Shown here in pieces: positions 36,330 through 45,069 of a stretch of DNA of 45,074 nt. Made by a program: the position numbers and the translations under genes. The stretch covers positions 1-45,074 of the forward strand of contig JAPLFN010000104.1 of the NCBI GenBank assembly GCA_026390655.1, given 5' to 3'. Numbering within the stretch: the stretch's first letter is position 1; every line of letters starts with the position of its first letter. The notes beneath the pieces were generated by a model. It had not been told where the DNA came from and did no database searches. It was given only the letters and a program-made list of their open reading frames with translations. This DNA comes from Candidatus Kapaibacterium sp. (GTDB lineage: Bacteria; Bacteroidota; Ignavibacteria; Kapaibacteriales; Kapaibacteriaceae).

Positions 36330-38088
36330 TGAATCTTTCGATAAAGTTGAGCCCCGTATTCCAGAATGAAGGGTCATTGATATCAATACCAAATGGCTCA
36401 AGCAGATCCTTTGGACTCTTTGATCCACCCGAGGCTAGTAGGGTCATGTACTTTGGTGTAAAGTCAGCCGGATCTTTTTTGTAGATCTCGTACAGCGCCA
36501 AGACAAGTAACTCACCAAACGCATACGCGTAGACATAACCCGGCGTATGAATGAAGTGTGAGATGTATGTCCACGTAAGTTCGGCGCCTGGTGATACAAT
36601 TATAGAATCTCCGAACTGCTCACGTTGAGTCTTTAACCAAATGGCGTTGATCTGCTCAACACTTAACTCTCCTTCAGCCCTACGCGTTGTGTGCATAGCA
36701 TCTTCAAAGCGGTTAAGAGCGATCTGGCGGAAGACCGTAGCGATCATGCCATCGAGCTTCGACATCACGAGAGACAGTCTCTCTGAGTCTGTAGTGGCAC
36801 CTTCGTACAACTTTCTGAACGTGATCATCTCACCAAAAACACTTGCTGTTTCCGCTATCGTTAGCGGTGTATGCATGAGTAGGGGGCCTTGCTGACGCGA
36901 GAGGTACTGATGAATTCCGTGTCCTAGTTCGTGCGCCAGTGTCTGAACATCGCGAGTAGTACCGGTGTAATTCATGAACACGTAAGGGTGCACAGATGCA
37001 ATTGTGCCGGCACTGTACGCACCCGACCTCTTACCCTTACGGGTAGGGGCATGGATCCAATTCTTGTCGAAGAACATCTTAGCAATAGCACCGGCCTGAG
37101 GGTCGAATGATGTGTATGCATCCAGAACGATATCGCGCGCCTGGTCCCACGACACGTTAGCCGTTTCTGCGCCCACAGTTGCATTACGGTCGTAATCGTG
37201 GAAGGTTGAGAGGCCAAGAAGACGTTGTTTGACACCATAGAAGCGACGAACGAGATCATAGCGACCCACTACTGTGTCAACGAGAGTCTGTACCGACTCG
37301 TCGGAAACCTCATTCTCTAGGTTTCGGCTAGACACCCATGTTGGAAAACCATGAAGGCGATCGTTGGATTCGCAGTCAGCTATAACTGTATTGAATACGA
37401 ATGCATGCATCTTCGCATCGGGAACGAGACCCGCTATGAAAGCTTGGCTTCCGGCCTTACGAACTGCTCGGTCCTTGTCATAACCTAGTCGCGTGATCTC
37501 GGAGATCGTGAGCTCTCGTCCATTGTATTGGAACGTCTGAGCGTTGGAAACCTCATCATGAAGTCTCACCCACGAAGAACGAGATGTGATCGACTTTGCT
37601 GCTAGTGCCCTCTCTACATCCTCGTCCAGTGTATACGGTTTCGACTCAATGACGCCTTCTAACCAGTGTTTTCTAGAGGCAAGTTCGGGGGCCTCAAGAA
37701 GTTCTCGAAGACGTGATTCCGGGAGTTGGGCGAGTTGCACACCGAGGAAGATCAGATTGCTGGATGCACGGGACGACACCTCCCTGACGGTCTGCATAAG
37801 ACGTGCTGCTTCAACATTTGCAGAATCAGTAGACCAGACAAGGTTGGTGTAGGAACCCATTCGACCAAAGGTCTCTACTAGGCTCTCATATTCAGCGACC
37901 ATGACCATGAACTCAGAGATCTGTAGATCTCCCAGTCGTCCGTTCCATTTTGCGCGGAAGTCCTGAGATCTTTTGTCGATGGTACGGAGATCACCGCCCA
38001 ATCCAGATTCATCGGTTGAAGCGTAGAGATCTGTAAGATTCCACTCTATATGTTCTGCACCGGTTGCGAGTGTTTGCTGAGTCATCAT
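36280..38088 (-). CDS. Oligoendopeptidase F-like M3 family peptidase
   Basis: A 602-aa zinc peptidase. The ATG at 38088 is chosen because an earlier one at 38166 would overlap the divergent channel gene; the next codon is also ATG. The family begins here with WNLTDLY near the N-terminus. The active site is HELGH at about residue 387 (LAHELGHGIHQYLS). The downstream ligand segment (IAETASVFGE) supplies the third zinc ligand Glu. PepF-type enzymes hydrolyse peptides of about 7 to 17 residues in the cytoplasm. There is no signal peptide. It is likely a single-gene unit. Confidence 0.95.
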   Translation of the reverse strand: MMTQQTLATGAEHIEWNLTDLYASTDESGLGGDLRTIDKRSQDFRAKWNGRLGDLQISEFMVMVAEYESLVETFGRMGSYTNLVWSTDSANVEAARLMQTVREVSSRASSNLIFLGVQLAQLPESRLRELLEAPELASRKHWLEGVIESKPYTLDEDVERALAAKSITSRSSWVRLHDEVSNAQTFQYNGRELTISEITRLGYDKDRAVRKAGSQAFIAGLVPDAKMHAFVFNTVIADCESNDRLHGFPTWVSSRNLENEVSDESVQTLVDTVVGRYDLVRRFYGVKQRLLGLSTFHDYDRNATVGAETANVSWDQARDIVLDAYTSFDPQAGAIAKMFFDKNWIHAPTRKGKRSGAYSAGTIASVHPYVFMNYTGTTRDVQTLAHELGHGIHQYLSRQQGPLLMHTPLTIAETASVFGEMITFRKLYEGATTDSERLSLVMSKLDGMIATVFRQIALNRFEDAMHTTRRAEGELSVEQINAIWLKTQREQFGDSIIVSPGAELTWTYISHFIHTPGYVYAYAFGELLVLALYEIYKKDPADFTPKYMTLLASGGSKSPKDLLEPFGIDINDPSFWNTGLNFIERFITEAERLAAPVPSAQA

Positions 38089-38142
38089 GAGTGACAGGTC
38101 GATTATGACCAGAGTTAATTGTGCTTGTAGTAGATTTCGACC

Positions 38143-39429
38143 ATGGTCGAATCCCGAATTTACCAAAGGAACGTGTTTCGCAGGCGAGAAGTTGCGTGGA
38201 TGCTTCTTGTAGCTGCCTCAGCGCTTCTTATTGCATTCCGCATTCCTGCACTACTGGCCTTCCACAGCCAGCCTGATCTTCCTTGGTATCTCAGTCAGTT
38301 TGCCGTGATGCTCGTATTCATCGTAGACCCCATTGTAAAGTATCGCGCCAATGCGCGACGGGGTCCGGAGATTGCAAAACGCTATGTGAGAACGCTGCTT
38401 CCATTCGACATAGTGGCTGCTCTGCCTGTTTTACTCTTCACAGGACATTCACCGCTGGCCTTGTTGGTGATTGTAAAGATCATCCCTGTGTTCGCAGGGC
38501 TAACGCAGTGGCGAATGCAGCTCATTCGTGGCGGAAATGTCGTACGCTTCGTTCAGTTTGCATACATCCTCGTCATTGCCATTCATGTGGTTGCCTGCGG
38601 ATGGCTCGTTTTACGTTCTCATGGAGAGCAGGTAACGGATCAGCAGTATCTCAGATCTATTTATTGGACTGTGACAACGATGTGTACAGTGGGGTATGGA
38701 GATATCACACCTGAAACGGACTCTCAAATGGCTTACGCAACGGTCGTGATGCTTGTAGGATATGTCTTGTTCGCCTACCTCGTTGGAAACATCGCTTCGT
38801 TGTTCAACACGATCGATCCATTACATTCCCAGCACGTGCGAACGATGGACCAAGCAACGTCCTTCATCCAGCATCACAGCGTTCCTCAGAATCTGAAGAA
38901 TCGAATACTCGACTATCTCGGATACATGTGGGAACGTAAGGTTACGTATGATGAAACGTATATGCTCGATATGCTCCCGTGGGGGTTGCGTTCCGAAGTT
39001 TCGATGTTCCTGAGGAAGGAGGTCATTGAGCGAGTGCCATTCTTCCGTGATTCGAGTGATAGTTTTCTTCGGGAAGTGGCCGATTCACTTCGGCCGATTG
39101 TTGTTACGCCAGGCGAGTTTGTATTCCGTTTTGGTGACCGCGCACGATACATGTACTTCATAAGTAGTGGGAGTGTAGACGTCTTTGCGGGGAACGGAAC
39201 CAAGATTGGAACACTACAACAAGGCGACTTCTTTGGTGAAATGGCCCTCCTTGAAAAGCGCCGACGTGGCGCCAGCATACAGGCAGTGGAGTACTGTGAT
39301 CTATACGTTCTCGATGCCACAGCCTTCGATCACGTCCTAACGAACTTCCCGGAGTTCAAGGAGATCATGGAACGCGTTGCGAACGACAGGGCAGTACCGA
39401 TATCCGAACTGCGAAAGATGGTGCAGTAA
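38143..39429 (+). CDS. Cyclic-nucleotide-gated potassium channel
   Basis: A 428-aa protein with a six-helix membrane domain. The selectivity filter TVGYGD (about residues 181-186) is a perfect K+ filter. The segment in the S4 position (LALLVIVKIIPVFAGL) has a single Lys rather than regular Arg repeats, so it is probably not voltage sensing, as in MloK1. After S6 comes a C-linker and a cyclic-nucleotide-binding domain (about 300-410). Its phosphate-binding cassette reads GDFFGEMALLEKRRRGAS. The cell would use cAMP or cGMP to open the channel. It is divergent from the M3 peptidase and stops 14 bp before the convergent asnS gene. Confidence 0.94.
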   Translation: MVESRIYQRNVFRRREVAWMLLVAASALLIAFRIPALLAFHSQPDLPWYLSQFAVMLVFIVDPIVKYRANARRGPEIAKRYVRTLLPFDIVAALPVLLFTGHSPLALLVIVKIIPVFAGLTQWRMQLIRGGNVVRFVQFAYILVIAIHVVACGWLVLRSHGEQVTDQQYLRSIYWTVTTMCTVGYGDITPETDSQMAYATVVMLVGYVLFAYLVGNIASLFNTIDPLHSQHVRTMDQATSFIQHHSVPQNLKNRILDYLGYMWERKVTYDETYMLDMLPWGLRSEVSMFLRKEVIERVPFFRDSSDSFLREVADSLRPIVVTPGEFVFRFGDRARYMYFISSGSVDVFAGNGTKIGTLQQGDFFGEMALLEKRRRGASIQAVEYCDLYVLDATAFDHVLTNFPEFKEIMERVANDRAVPISELRKMVQ

Positions 39430-39443
39430 AAAGTTGTGCCCGC

Positions 39444-40796
39444 TTACGGCATGATCCTATAGATCATCCGTGGGAAGGGAATAACTTCGCGGATGTGATC
39501 TGCACCGGTTATCCATTTGACAGTACGCTCGAGTCCAAGTCCAAAGCCGGCGTGTGGAACGGAGCCATACTTCCGTAGATCGAGGTACCACTGGAAGTCC
39601 TGTTGCGAAAGGTTTTCGTGGAGGATCCGCTCTAGCAAAAGGTCATGATCATCTTCGCGTTGTGAACCGCCGATGATCTCGCCAGCCCCCTCCGGAGCTA
39701 GCATATCCATAGCCAACGCAACCTTTGTGTCGGCAGGATCTCGCTTCATATAGAAAGCTTTTACTTCTGTAGGGTAGCGATGAATGATGCATGGCTTATC
39801 AAACTGCTGCATGATCGCTTCTTCTTGAGGGGCTCCAAAATCTTCGCCCCACGGAAAGTCCACTTGGATCTCCGATCCGTCTGGTTGCTTACGATTGAGT
39901 TGTACATCGTTTTTGTTGAGCCACTCGACTGCTTCTGTGTAGGACATGCGATAAAAGGGGCGACGCACGGCCTCGAGTTTGGAAACGTCGCGTCCGAGCG
40001 TAGCCAACTCCTTTGGACACGCACGTAACACGCATTGTACGATGTATTCAACAAGGTCTTCCGCAAGATCCATGTCGTCATTAAGATCAAAGTATGCCAT
40101 CTCTGGTTCTACCATCCAGAACTCAGTCAAGTGGCGCCGTGTCTTCGATTTTTCTGCACGAAATGTAGGACCAAAGGTGTAGACCTTACCCAGAGCCATA
40201 GCACTGGCTTCGGCATAGAGCTGACCTGACTGTGTGAGATAAGCCTTGCCGAGATCAAAGTACTGCGTTTCGAACAACGTGGACGTTCCTTCGCATGCAT
40301 TCGGCGTGAAGATCGGAGAATCCATCAAACGGAAACCGTTGCCGTCAAAGAAGTCGCGGATAGCCTTCACAACCACAGAGCGTACACGCATGATAGCATG
40401 CTGACGTGCCGAACGAAGCCATAGGTGACGGTGCTCCATCAGGAACTCAACGCCATGATCCTTTGGTGAGATCGGATAATCTTTTGAGATCTGCCACACC
40501 TTCACGTTTGTAACATCCAGCTCAACACCAGTAGGAGAGCGCTCTTCCTTGCGCACCGTACCTGTTATCGAGACGCTAGATTCTTGCGTAAGCGATTGCG
40601 CAAGGCCTGCGATCTCATCAGAAACATTTGGCTTGAACAGAACGCATTGGACTGTACCGCTACCGTCGCGCAGCTTGATAAAGACGAGTTTGCCTTTTTC
40701 TGTTTTGTCATACACCCAGCCGTTGAGTGTGACCTCTTGGCCAACATGTGAATCGAGATCTTCAACGGAAACAAAGCTCTTATAGCGGGATGACAT
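39444..40796 (-). CDS. asnS: Asparaginyl-tRNA synthetase
   Basis: A 450-aa class IIb synthetase from the ATG at 40796. The N-terminal OB fold (GWVYDKTEKGKLVFIKLRDG) binds the anticodon. The catalytic core has the AsnRS-type EHRHLWLRSARQHAIMRVRS, the signature PNACEGTSTLF, motif 2 FRAEKSKTRRHLTEFWMVEPE, and motif 3 GFGLGLERTVKWITG. These distinguish it from AspS. Having AsnS implies direct charging of tRNA-Asn; whether an amidotransferase route also exists cannot be seen. It follows two secreted-protein genes on the same strand after a 40-bp gap. Confidence 0.97.
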   Translation of the reverse strand: MSSRYKSFVSVEDLDSHVGQEVTLNGWVYDKTEKGKLVFIKLRDGSGTVQCVLFKPNVSDEIAGLAQSLTQESSVSITGTVRKEERSPTGVELDVTNVKVWQISKDYPISPKDHGVEFLMEHRHLWLRSARQHAIMRVRSVVVKAIRDFFDGNGFRLMDSPIFTPNACEGTSTLFETQYFDLGKAYLTQSGQLYAEASAMALGKVYTFGPTFRAEKSKTRRHLTEFWMVEPEMAYFDLNDDMDLAEDLVEYIVQCVLRACPKELATLGRDVSKLEAVRRPFYRMSYTEAVEWLNKNDVQLNRKQPDGSEIQVDFPWGEDFGAPQEEAIMQQFDKPCIIHRYPTEVKAFYMKRDPADTKVALAMDMLAPEGAGEIIGGSQREDDHDLLLERILHENLSQQDFQWYLDLRKYGSVPHAGFGLGLERTVKWITGADHIREVIPFPRMIYRIMP

Positions 40797-40836
40797 GCGA
40801 TACCTACGGTGTCTAGTTGCAAAACGAAGCACAAAT

Positions 40837-41574
40837 CTACATCAATCTAAAACCAACTGTGAGGTGAAGAAAGATGTTCTGCACCGTTCTGTCAACGGTT
40901 GCAAAGTCAGGACTGAAGATGCTTGTAAGCCCATAGACCCCACGCAAGGCCACCTGCAGGTCTTCATAAATCTGCACCTGGCCTCCGAGTTGAAGCCCGA
41001 CGTCAAAGCCCTGCATACGGTCGCCAAACTCGAGATTTCGGGTCACCACCTCAGGGCGAATCCCCACTGTTCCAACACCCGTTGCGTTACTTTTTGTTTG
41101 TACCATCCAGCCAAGGTAGCCCCCTGCCAAAACACTCCAATTGGTTGATGTCTGCAGTCTTGCCAGAACAGGGACCTGTATATAGTCCGTGGAGAATTCA
41201 CCGGTGGCCTCACCTGTGAACGTCGTAGAAACTTCAAGGATGGTCGTTGAGCCATCCGGCGTAGTAACTGCTATCTTATCGATGTATGGTTGATCTACAA
41301 GGGGCGTGATAAATGTTGCATCATAATGCACGAATTGTGGTTCGATGCTAACCGACCATTGTTGCGATAGTGGAACATCAATGGTGAGTCCCGCTACAAA
41401 TCCAGGACGTGGGGATCCGCTCGACCCTGCTGGAATGTCTCCTACCGGAATAGGAGCTCCTATACACGCGCCCATGCGCGCGTTTAGGGAGACAGCGCGA
41501 GCCTGGTTGGAGTCCTGACTAACAACGTTGTGTACACAACCTACAAGAAGCAGGATTGTTAATACAGCCCTCAT
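40837..41574 (-). CDS. Outer-membrane beta-barrel protein (porin/PorT-like)
   Basis: A 245-aa protein with a signal peptide (LTILLLVGCVHNVVSQ). The mature part alternates polar and hydrophobic residues (for example WSVSIEPQFVHYD, TDYIQVPVLARLQ, WSVLAGGYLGWMVQ) in about eight strands. The C-terminus VGFRL M lacks the usual terminal Phe. It resembles the small 'outer membrane protein beta-barrel' (OMP_b-brl_2/PorT-like) proteins common in Bacteroidota. The function is unknown. The start overlaps the stop of the upstream secreted protein in an ATGA arrangement, so the two are coupled. Confidence 0.85.
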   Translation of the reverse strand: MRAVLTILLLVGCVHNVVSQDSNQARAVSLNARMGACIGAPIPVGDIPAGSSGSPRPGFVAGLTIDVPLSQQWSVSIEPQFVHYDATFITPLVDQPYIDKIAVTTPDGSTTILEVSTTFTGEATGEFSTDYIQVPVLARLQTSTNWSVLAGGYLGWMVQTKSNATGVGTVGIRPEVVTRNLEFGDRMQGFDVGLQLGGQVQIYEDLQVALRGVYGLTSIFSPDFATVDRTVQNIFLHLTVGFRLM

Positions 41575-42479
41575 CGTAAGAAGTCACCATGCGAGTGCGC
41601 CACTACTTTCCCGGCGCGATCAGTTGCAACGATGAACCAAAATCCAGTGCTACATGAACTCAAATCCACGCGCCCTGCATCATCAGGCGCGGGAAGATCG
41701 ATCATCCTACCGAGTAGATCGATCGCCGAAATGTTCGTTGCATTCACATGTGGAGGAACAATTGCTGATGAGGCAAACACCCGTATTGCCTGTAGGCCCG
41801 CAACTTCATTCACATCTGATGTGCCCCATGAGAATGAAAAGTCATCTACCAACAACGTTGATCCAACACTTCCTTTGAAATTTTCGCCGGCGGCACTTGA
41901 TGCTGCAACAACAGACATTGAATCTGGCAGCTGATCGAAACTAGGAACCTCCACGGAAAACTCTTTCCATGCTGCAGTCTCAGTTTTGATCAGGCGACGC
42001 GCCTCACCAAGAAGCACGCGCTTAGTGCCGTCCCATCGCGTAAACATCGCATAGATGGCAGCCGAGTCTCCATTCACAGGCCGAAAGATGTAGTAGCCAC
42101 GAAATGCAATAGGTGTTGCGCCGGAATACGGGATACCCCTATGAGCACTCGAAGCGGGGTTGGCAAAATCGAGTGCAAACGTTCCAAGAAAAAGCGAGCC
42201 CGAAGCGATCTGTCCAAAGATGGACCTCGTTGTGAGCTTTGCCGCATAGGTTCCGCTATGAGCATTTGTTACTTTCTCGCATACTGGATCCGAGCCCGGG
42301 GCAACATGGATCACACCGTTGCCAGACGTCCAGCCTTCTTTCGGCTCTTCGTAATCCTTGTACACGCCGGAACCTTTAAAGAGCGTCCACTCCTCTAGAC
42401 CTGCATTCGGAATCTGTTGCTGTCCACGTGCTACAGTGCACATCACGGCCGCGATGACGATGTAAATCAATAAACGCAT
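41571..42479 (-). CDS. Secreted protein with PCMD-like carbohydrate domain and possible sorting tail
   Basis: A 302-aa exported protein (signal peptide LLIYIVIAAVMCTVARGQ). After it, IPNAGLEEW begins a domain that resembles the PCMD family (putative carbohydrate metabolism domain), with SGTYAAKL, FRGYYIFRP and VDDFSFSWG blocks. The C-terminal 70 residues have the layout of a T9SS sorting domain but are degenerate: NATNISAIDLLGR resembles the GxxVxx and DLSSCSTGFWFIV parts of the usual pattern. It is translationally coupled to the small barrel protein downstream, suggesting the two act together at the surface. The substrate is unknown. Confidence 0.75.
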   Translation of the reverse strand: MRLLIYIVIAAVMCTVARGQQQIPNAGLEEWTLFKGSGVYKDYEEPKEGWTSGNGVIHVAPGSDPVCEKVTNAHSGTYAAKLTTRSIFGQIASGSLFLGTFALDFANPASSAHRGIPYSGATPIAFRGYYIFRPVNGDSAAIYAMFTRWDGTKRVLLGEARRLIKTETAAWKEFSVEVPSFDQLPDSMSVVAASSAAGENFKGSVGSTLLVDDFSFSWGTSDVNEVAGLQAIRVFASSAIVPPHVNATNISAIDLLGRMIDLPAPDDAGRVDLSSCSTGFWFIVATDRAGKVVAHSHGDFLR

Positions 42480-42523
42480 AGTTCCTCACGTGATTATGGA
42501 GGGAAATTGGTGAATTTTGCGTG

Positions 42524-42877
42524 ATGCATCGCCCCCTTTCCTTAAAACGCACGAACGACGTTGTCCTTAGCTCCACATGGAGCGATGGTCTTGTCTCAAG
42601 CATCCTCCTATCCGATCTTCGTGACGCATGCCCCTGCGCTCATTGCACAGGCGAGGAGATCATGGGTCAGACCGTGTTCATAGGCATGAAAACCTTCCAG
42701 CCCGGAATGAATGAGCTCAAAGCTCTTACACCCGTCGGTAATTACGGAGTGCAGGCTTCATGGAAAGACGGGCATGATACTGGCATTTATACGTGGGATA
42801 TGCTTCGCGCGATCTTCGAGAGTAAGAACCTCAGTGCTGCAACAATGGCAGAGATCCAAAAGCAGGTAGGGGGCTGA
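42524..42877 (+). CDS. DUF971 (GBBH-like N-terminal domain) protein
   Basis: A 117-aa soluble protein; GTG at 42521 is an alternative start one codon earlier. Signature elements are DACPCAHCTGE with three Cys, LTPVGNYGVQASWKDGHDTGIYTWD. These define DUF971, the fold of the N-terminal domain of gamma-butyrobetaine hydroxylase, where the Cys residues bind zinc. Such stand-alone proteins are linked in other bacteria to Fe-S cluster handling. No Fe-S gene is nearby. It is followed by a 4-bp gap to a convergent gene. Confidence 0.92.
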   Translation: MHRPLSLKRTNDVVLSSTWSDGLVSSILLSDLRDACPCAHCTGEEIMGQTVFIGMKTFQPGMNELKALTPVGNYGVQASWKDGHDTGIYTWDMLRAIFESKNLSAATMAEIQKQVGG

Positions 42878-42881
42878 TCAC

Positions 42882-43442
42882 CTACACTTGAAACAGTGTG
42901 CCGGTCTGCTTGATCAATGCACCGGACGTCTGAAGATCCTTACCACCTTGCGAAATAGCGGCTGCAGAATTCAAGAGATTCGCCTTAACAACTGGTAGTT
43001 GTTTTTGTGTGTCACGAACACCGTCAGCGATTACCTTCAGAGCTTTGGCCACGTTGTTAATGTTCTCTGCCGTGTCCTTTATGTTCTTTGCGATATCTCG
43101 CAACGGCCGTGTTGAACCAACAGTGATACCAGTTACCAATTGAACCTTGCCGATCACGGGTATGTCAAAGGAAGATCGAGAGAAATCAACAGTGGGTGTT
43201 CTCACTCCATCGAGTCCCGTAGCTACCGACCGAAGTAAGCTCACAATAGGTAGCATAAGCTCGCGCGTAGAGCGCGTTCCCGTCTCTACAGACGTAAGCG
43301 ACGTGGCTAAGCCTCTTTCACCTAGTGCGCCTGCAACAGATTGCAGTTCCTTGGCAACGCTCTCAAGGTTCTTTCCCGTTGAAACCTGCTTGTCACCAAC
43401 AGAAACAAGTTGTTTTCCAATTGCCTTTGGATCGAATGCCAT
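42882..43442 (-). CDS. Hypothetical helical protein, probably coiled-coil
   Basis: A 186-aa protein I do not recognise. It has no signal peptide and no Cys. The N-terminal third and the C-terminal half are amphipathic helices with hydrophobic residues every three to four positions and many Ala, Val, Lys and Asn (for example NIKDTAENINNVAKALKVIA). A short predicted strand region with Pro sits in the middle (TPTVDFSRSSFDIPVIGKVQ). The pattern recalls phasin-like or apolipoprotein-like amphipathic bundles, but no homology can be claimed. It follows the FkbM-like methyltransferase on the same strand after 39 bp and may be in the same transcript. Confidence 0.7.
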   Translation of the reverse strand: MAFDPKAIGKQLVSVGDKQVSTGKNLESVAKELQSVAGALGERGLATSLTSVETGTRSTRELMLPIVSLLRSVATGLDGVRTPTVDFSRSSFDIPVIGKVQLVTGITVGSTRPLRDIAKNIKDTAENINNVAKALKVIADGVRDTQKQLPVVKANLLNSAAAISQGGKDLQTSGALIKQTGTLFQV

Positions 43443-43481
43443 GATACTTCTCCGTACAATAATGGTGATGTAATTCTTCGA

Positions 43482-44294
43482 CTATGAAAAGTTCAATACG
43501 TAATCGGCCTTGTCCGGTGAATTAGGAACATCAAGTCCAGGCCTCGGATAGCGGTGCACTGATGGTTGGGGTTCTCGTTCGATCAACGCCGAGTTCACAA
43601 AGGTGATCTCCACTACTTCCGGAAAGTCTGCTTCATGATCATATGGACTGCAGTTATTGCCATGAATATGGAATATGTGAAATTGCGAAAGCAGTAACTC
43701 GATAGCGGCGTTGAATTCTCGTGATCGCTCCACTACATCGTGAAATTCAACAACAAAAACGCCAATTCGATCCGCATGTGCAACGATCGGTTCGATCACT
43801 TCATATTCACTTCCTTCGATGTCCATCTTGACAAGAACAGCGTGCGGTTCATTAACGTCTACCAATCGCATCAACGAGTCTATCGTGATCCGCCCCTTGC
43901 CCTCGTTGCCGGATACCATCAAATGAAGATGTTCTCTTGGCTGAGTGAAGAGTCGGAAGTAGTCGAGTGCATGTTCGAGACGAGAAGAGTGAAGCAACCT
44001 TTTGGCCGTGTTGCGAAGAATTGAATACAACTGCTTCTTAATGCCAGATCGAATCACGACGCCGAAATAATGCCAAGGACTGATTGTATGATCAACGCCG
44101 ATGATCTTCACTGACGGGTTCTGTTTGAGGACATCGAGATCGAATGTCCAGTTATCACCTAGTCCGAGTGAGAGCAACGCCTTGCACTCGCGAGCATACG
44201 CCCCAGGAAGCACGTAGCCACCGTCGGCATCAATGCACCCTAGACGAACAAGATCGTCTGTCGCGATCGGATGGAGTTTGCTCTTGTTGATCAC
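43482..44294 (-). CDS. FkbM-family-like methyltransferase
   Basis: A 270-aa soluble protein. The central VLVKMDIEGSEYEVIE block is the signature of FkbM-type SAM-dependent methyltransferases, and LSLGLGDNWTFDLDV near residue 42 fits the SAM-binding glycine-rich loop. VEFHDV follows. FkbM relatives methylate hydroxyl groups of sugars, glycolipids or natural products. The start overlaps the YjdF-like stop in an ATGA arrangement, so the two are translationally coupled. The acceptor is unknown; with the glycosyltransferases in this window, a glycan is plausible. Confidence 0.85.
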   Translation of the reverse strand: MINKSKLHPIATDDLVRLGCIDADGGYVLPGAYARECKALLSLGLGDNWTFDLDVLKQNPSVKIIGVDHTISPWHYFGVVIRSGIKKQLYSILRNTAKRLLHSSRLEHALDYFRLFTQPREHLHLMVSGNEGKGRITIDSLMRLVDVNEPHAVLVKMDIEGSEYEVIEPIVAHADRIGVFVVEFHDVVERSREFNAAIELLLSQFHIFHIHGNNCSPYDHEADFPEVVEITFVNSALIEREPQPSVHRYPRPGLDVPNSPDKADYVLNFS

Positions 44295-44932
44295 GCAACG
44301 TTTCTCTGAAACAGACGTTTACAAACTGACACCATCAGCATTGAGAGAATTGCTCCTCCAAAAGCCATAGACATATCTTTCTGTGCATCCCATGGGTCGC
44401 CCTGTGTACCGAGGTAGTTCGTTCCGAGCTTCGGAAAGAATATATCCGCAACGCCATATTCAACAAGTTCATACATGCCGCTGAAGGACAACGTGATCTC
44501 AATAGGAAGTACCCAACAAACCCAGTTGGGCCATTGCATTTTATTCCGGAAGTAGTCCCGCATCGGATAGGCAAGAAGGAACCCAAAGCTAAAGTGAACG
44601 ATCCGGTCGTATGGATTGCGCTCCAAGCCCAGTGCCTCCTTGATCCAATATCCGATTGGCGTTTCTGCATAGGTGTGTTGAGCGCCAAAGATGTGCAACA
44701 TGATGTACACAAACGCCAGTGCATAGCTAAGATCACTGAACGCGAATCGCCTGCGACCGAGAACCAGCAGAGCGATAAAGCCAACCGTCAGTATGTTCTC
44801 AATGATCCAATTGGAGGTGTCTGATGTGAAAATGAACGTGTATAACCACGATACAAGAAACGTGATCACATACAGACCCATTAAGGGAACGTTATTCCTG
44901 CCATCCCACGTTGACGCACTTGTAAACTTCAT
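44291..44932 (-). CDS. YjdF/DUF2238-like membrane protein
   Basis: A 213-aa integral membrane protein with about six helices. The family signature is visible: ERNPYDRIVHFSFGFLLAYP, then YELVEYGVADIFF, then LGTQGDPWDAQKDM. This matches the DUF2238/YjdF family of inner-membrane proteins of unknown function. The ATG at 44932 has GGGGGAG so close upstream (1 base) that translation may begin at ATG 44881 instead. An 8-bp tandem repeat array lies immediately upstream and probably covers its promoter or leader. It overlaps the downstream methyltransferase by 4 bp. Confidence 0.88.
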   Translation of the reverse strand: MKFTSASTWDGRNNVPLMGLYVITFLVSWLYTFIFTSDTSNWIIENILTVGFIALLVLGRRRFAFSDLSYALAFVYIMLHIFGAQHTYAETPIGYWIKEALGLERNPYDRIVHFSFGFLLAYPMRDYFRNKMQWPNWVCWVLPIEITLSFSGMYELVEYGVADIFFPKLGTNYLGTQGDPWDAQKDMSMAFGGAILSMLMVSVCKRLFQRNVA

Positions 44933-44941
44933 ACTCCCCCA

Positions 44942-45069
44942 TTAGCACACTAGCACACTAGCACATTAGCACACTAGCACATTAGCACACTAGCACATTA
45001 GCACATTAGCACATTAGCACATTAGCACACTAGCATATTAGCACACTAGCATATTAGCATATTTGCATC
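44942..45069. repeat. Tandem array of an 8-bp unit (YTAGCAYA)
   Basis: Fifteen consecutive 8-bp units (44942-45061) and one degenerate unit to 45069. On the + strand the units are TTAGCACA (8 copies), CTAGCACA (4), CTAGCATA (2) and TTAGCATA (1). Units drift to the CATA form toward the 3' end. The array starts 9 bp upstream of the YjdF-like gene's ATG and runs to within 5 bp of the window end. Copy-number change would alter the distance between promoter and start. It is not a CRISPR array because there are no spacers. Confidence 0.93.

Noticed and set aside
44942-45069. CRISPR array
   Set aside because: The units are 8 bp and contiguous with no spacers, and no cas genes are near.
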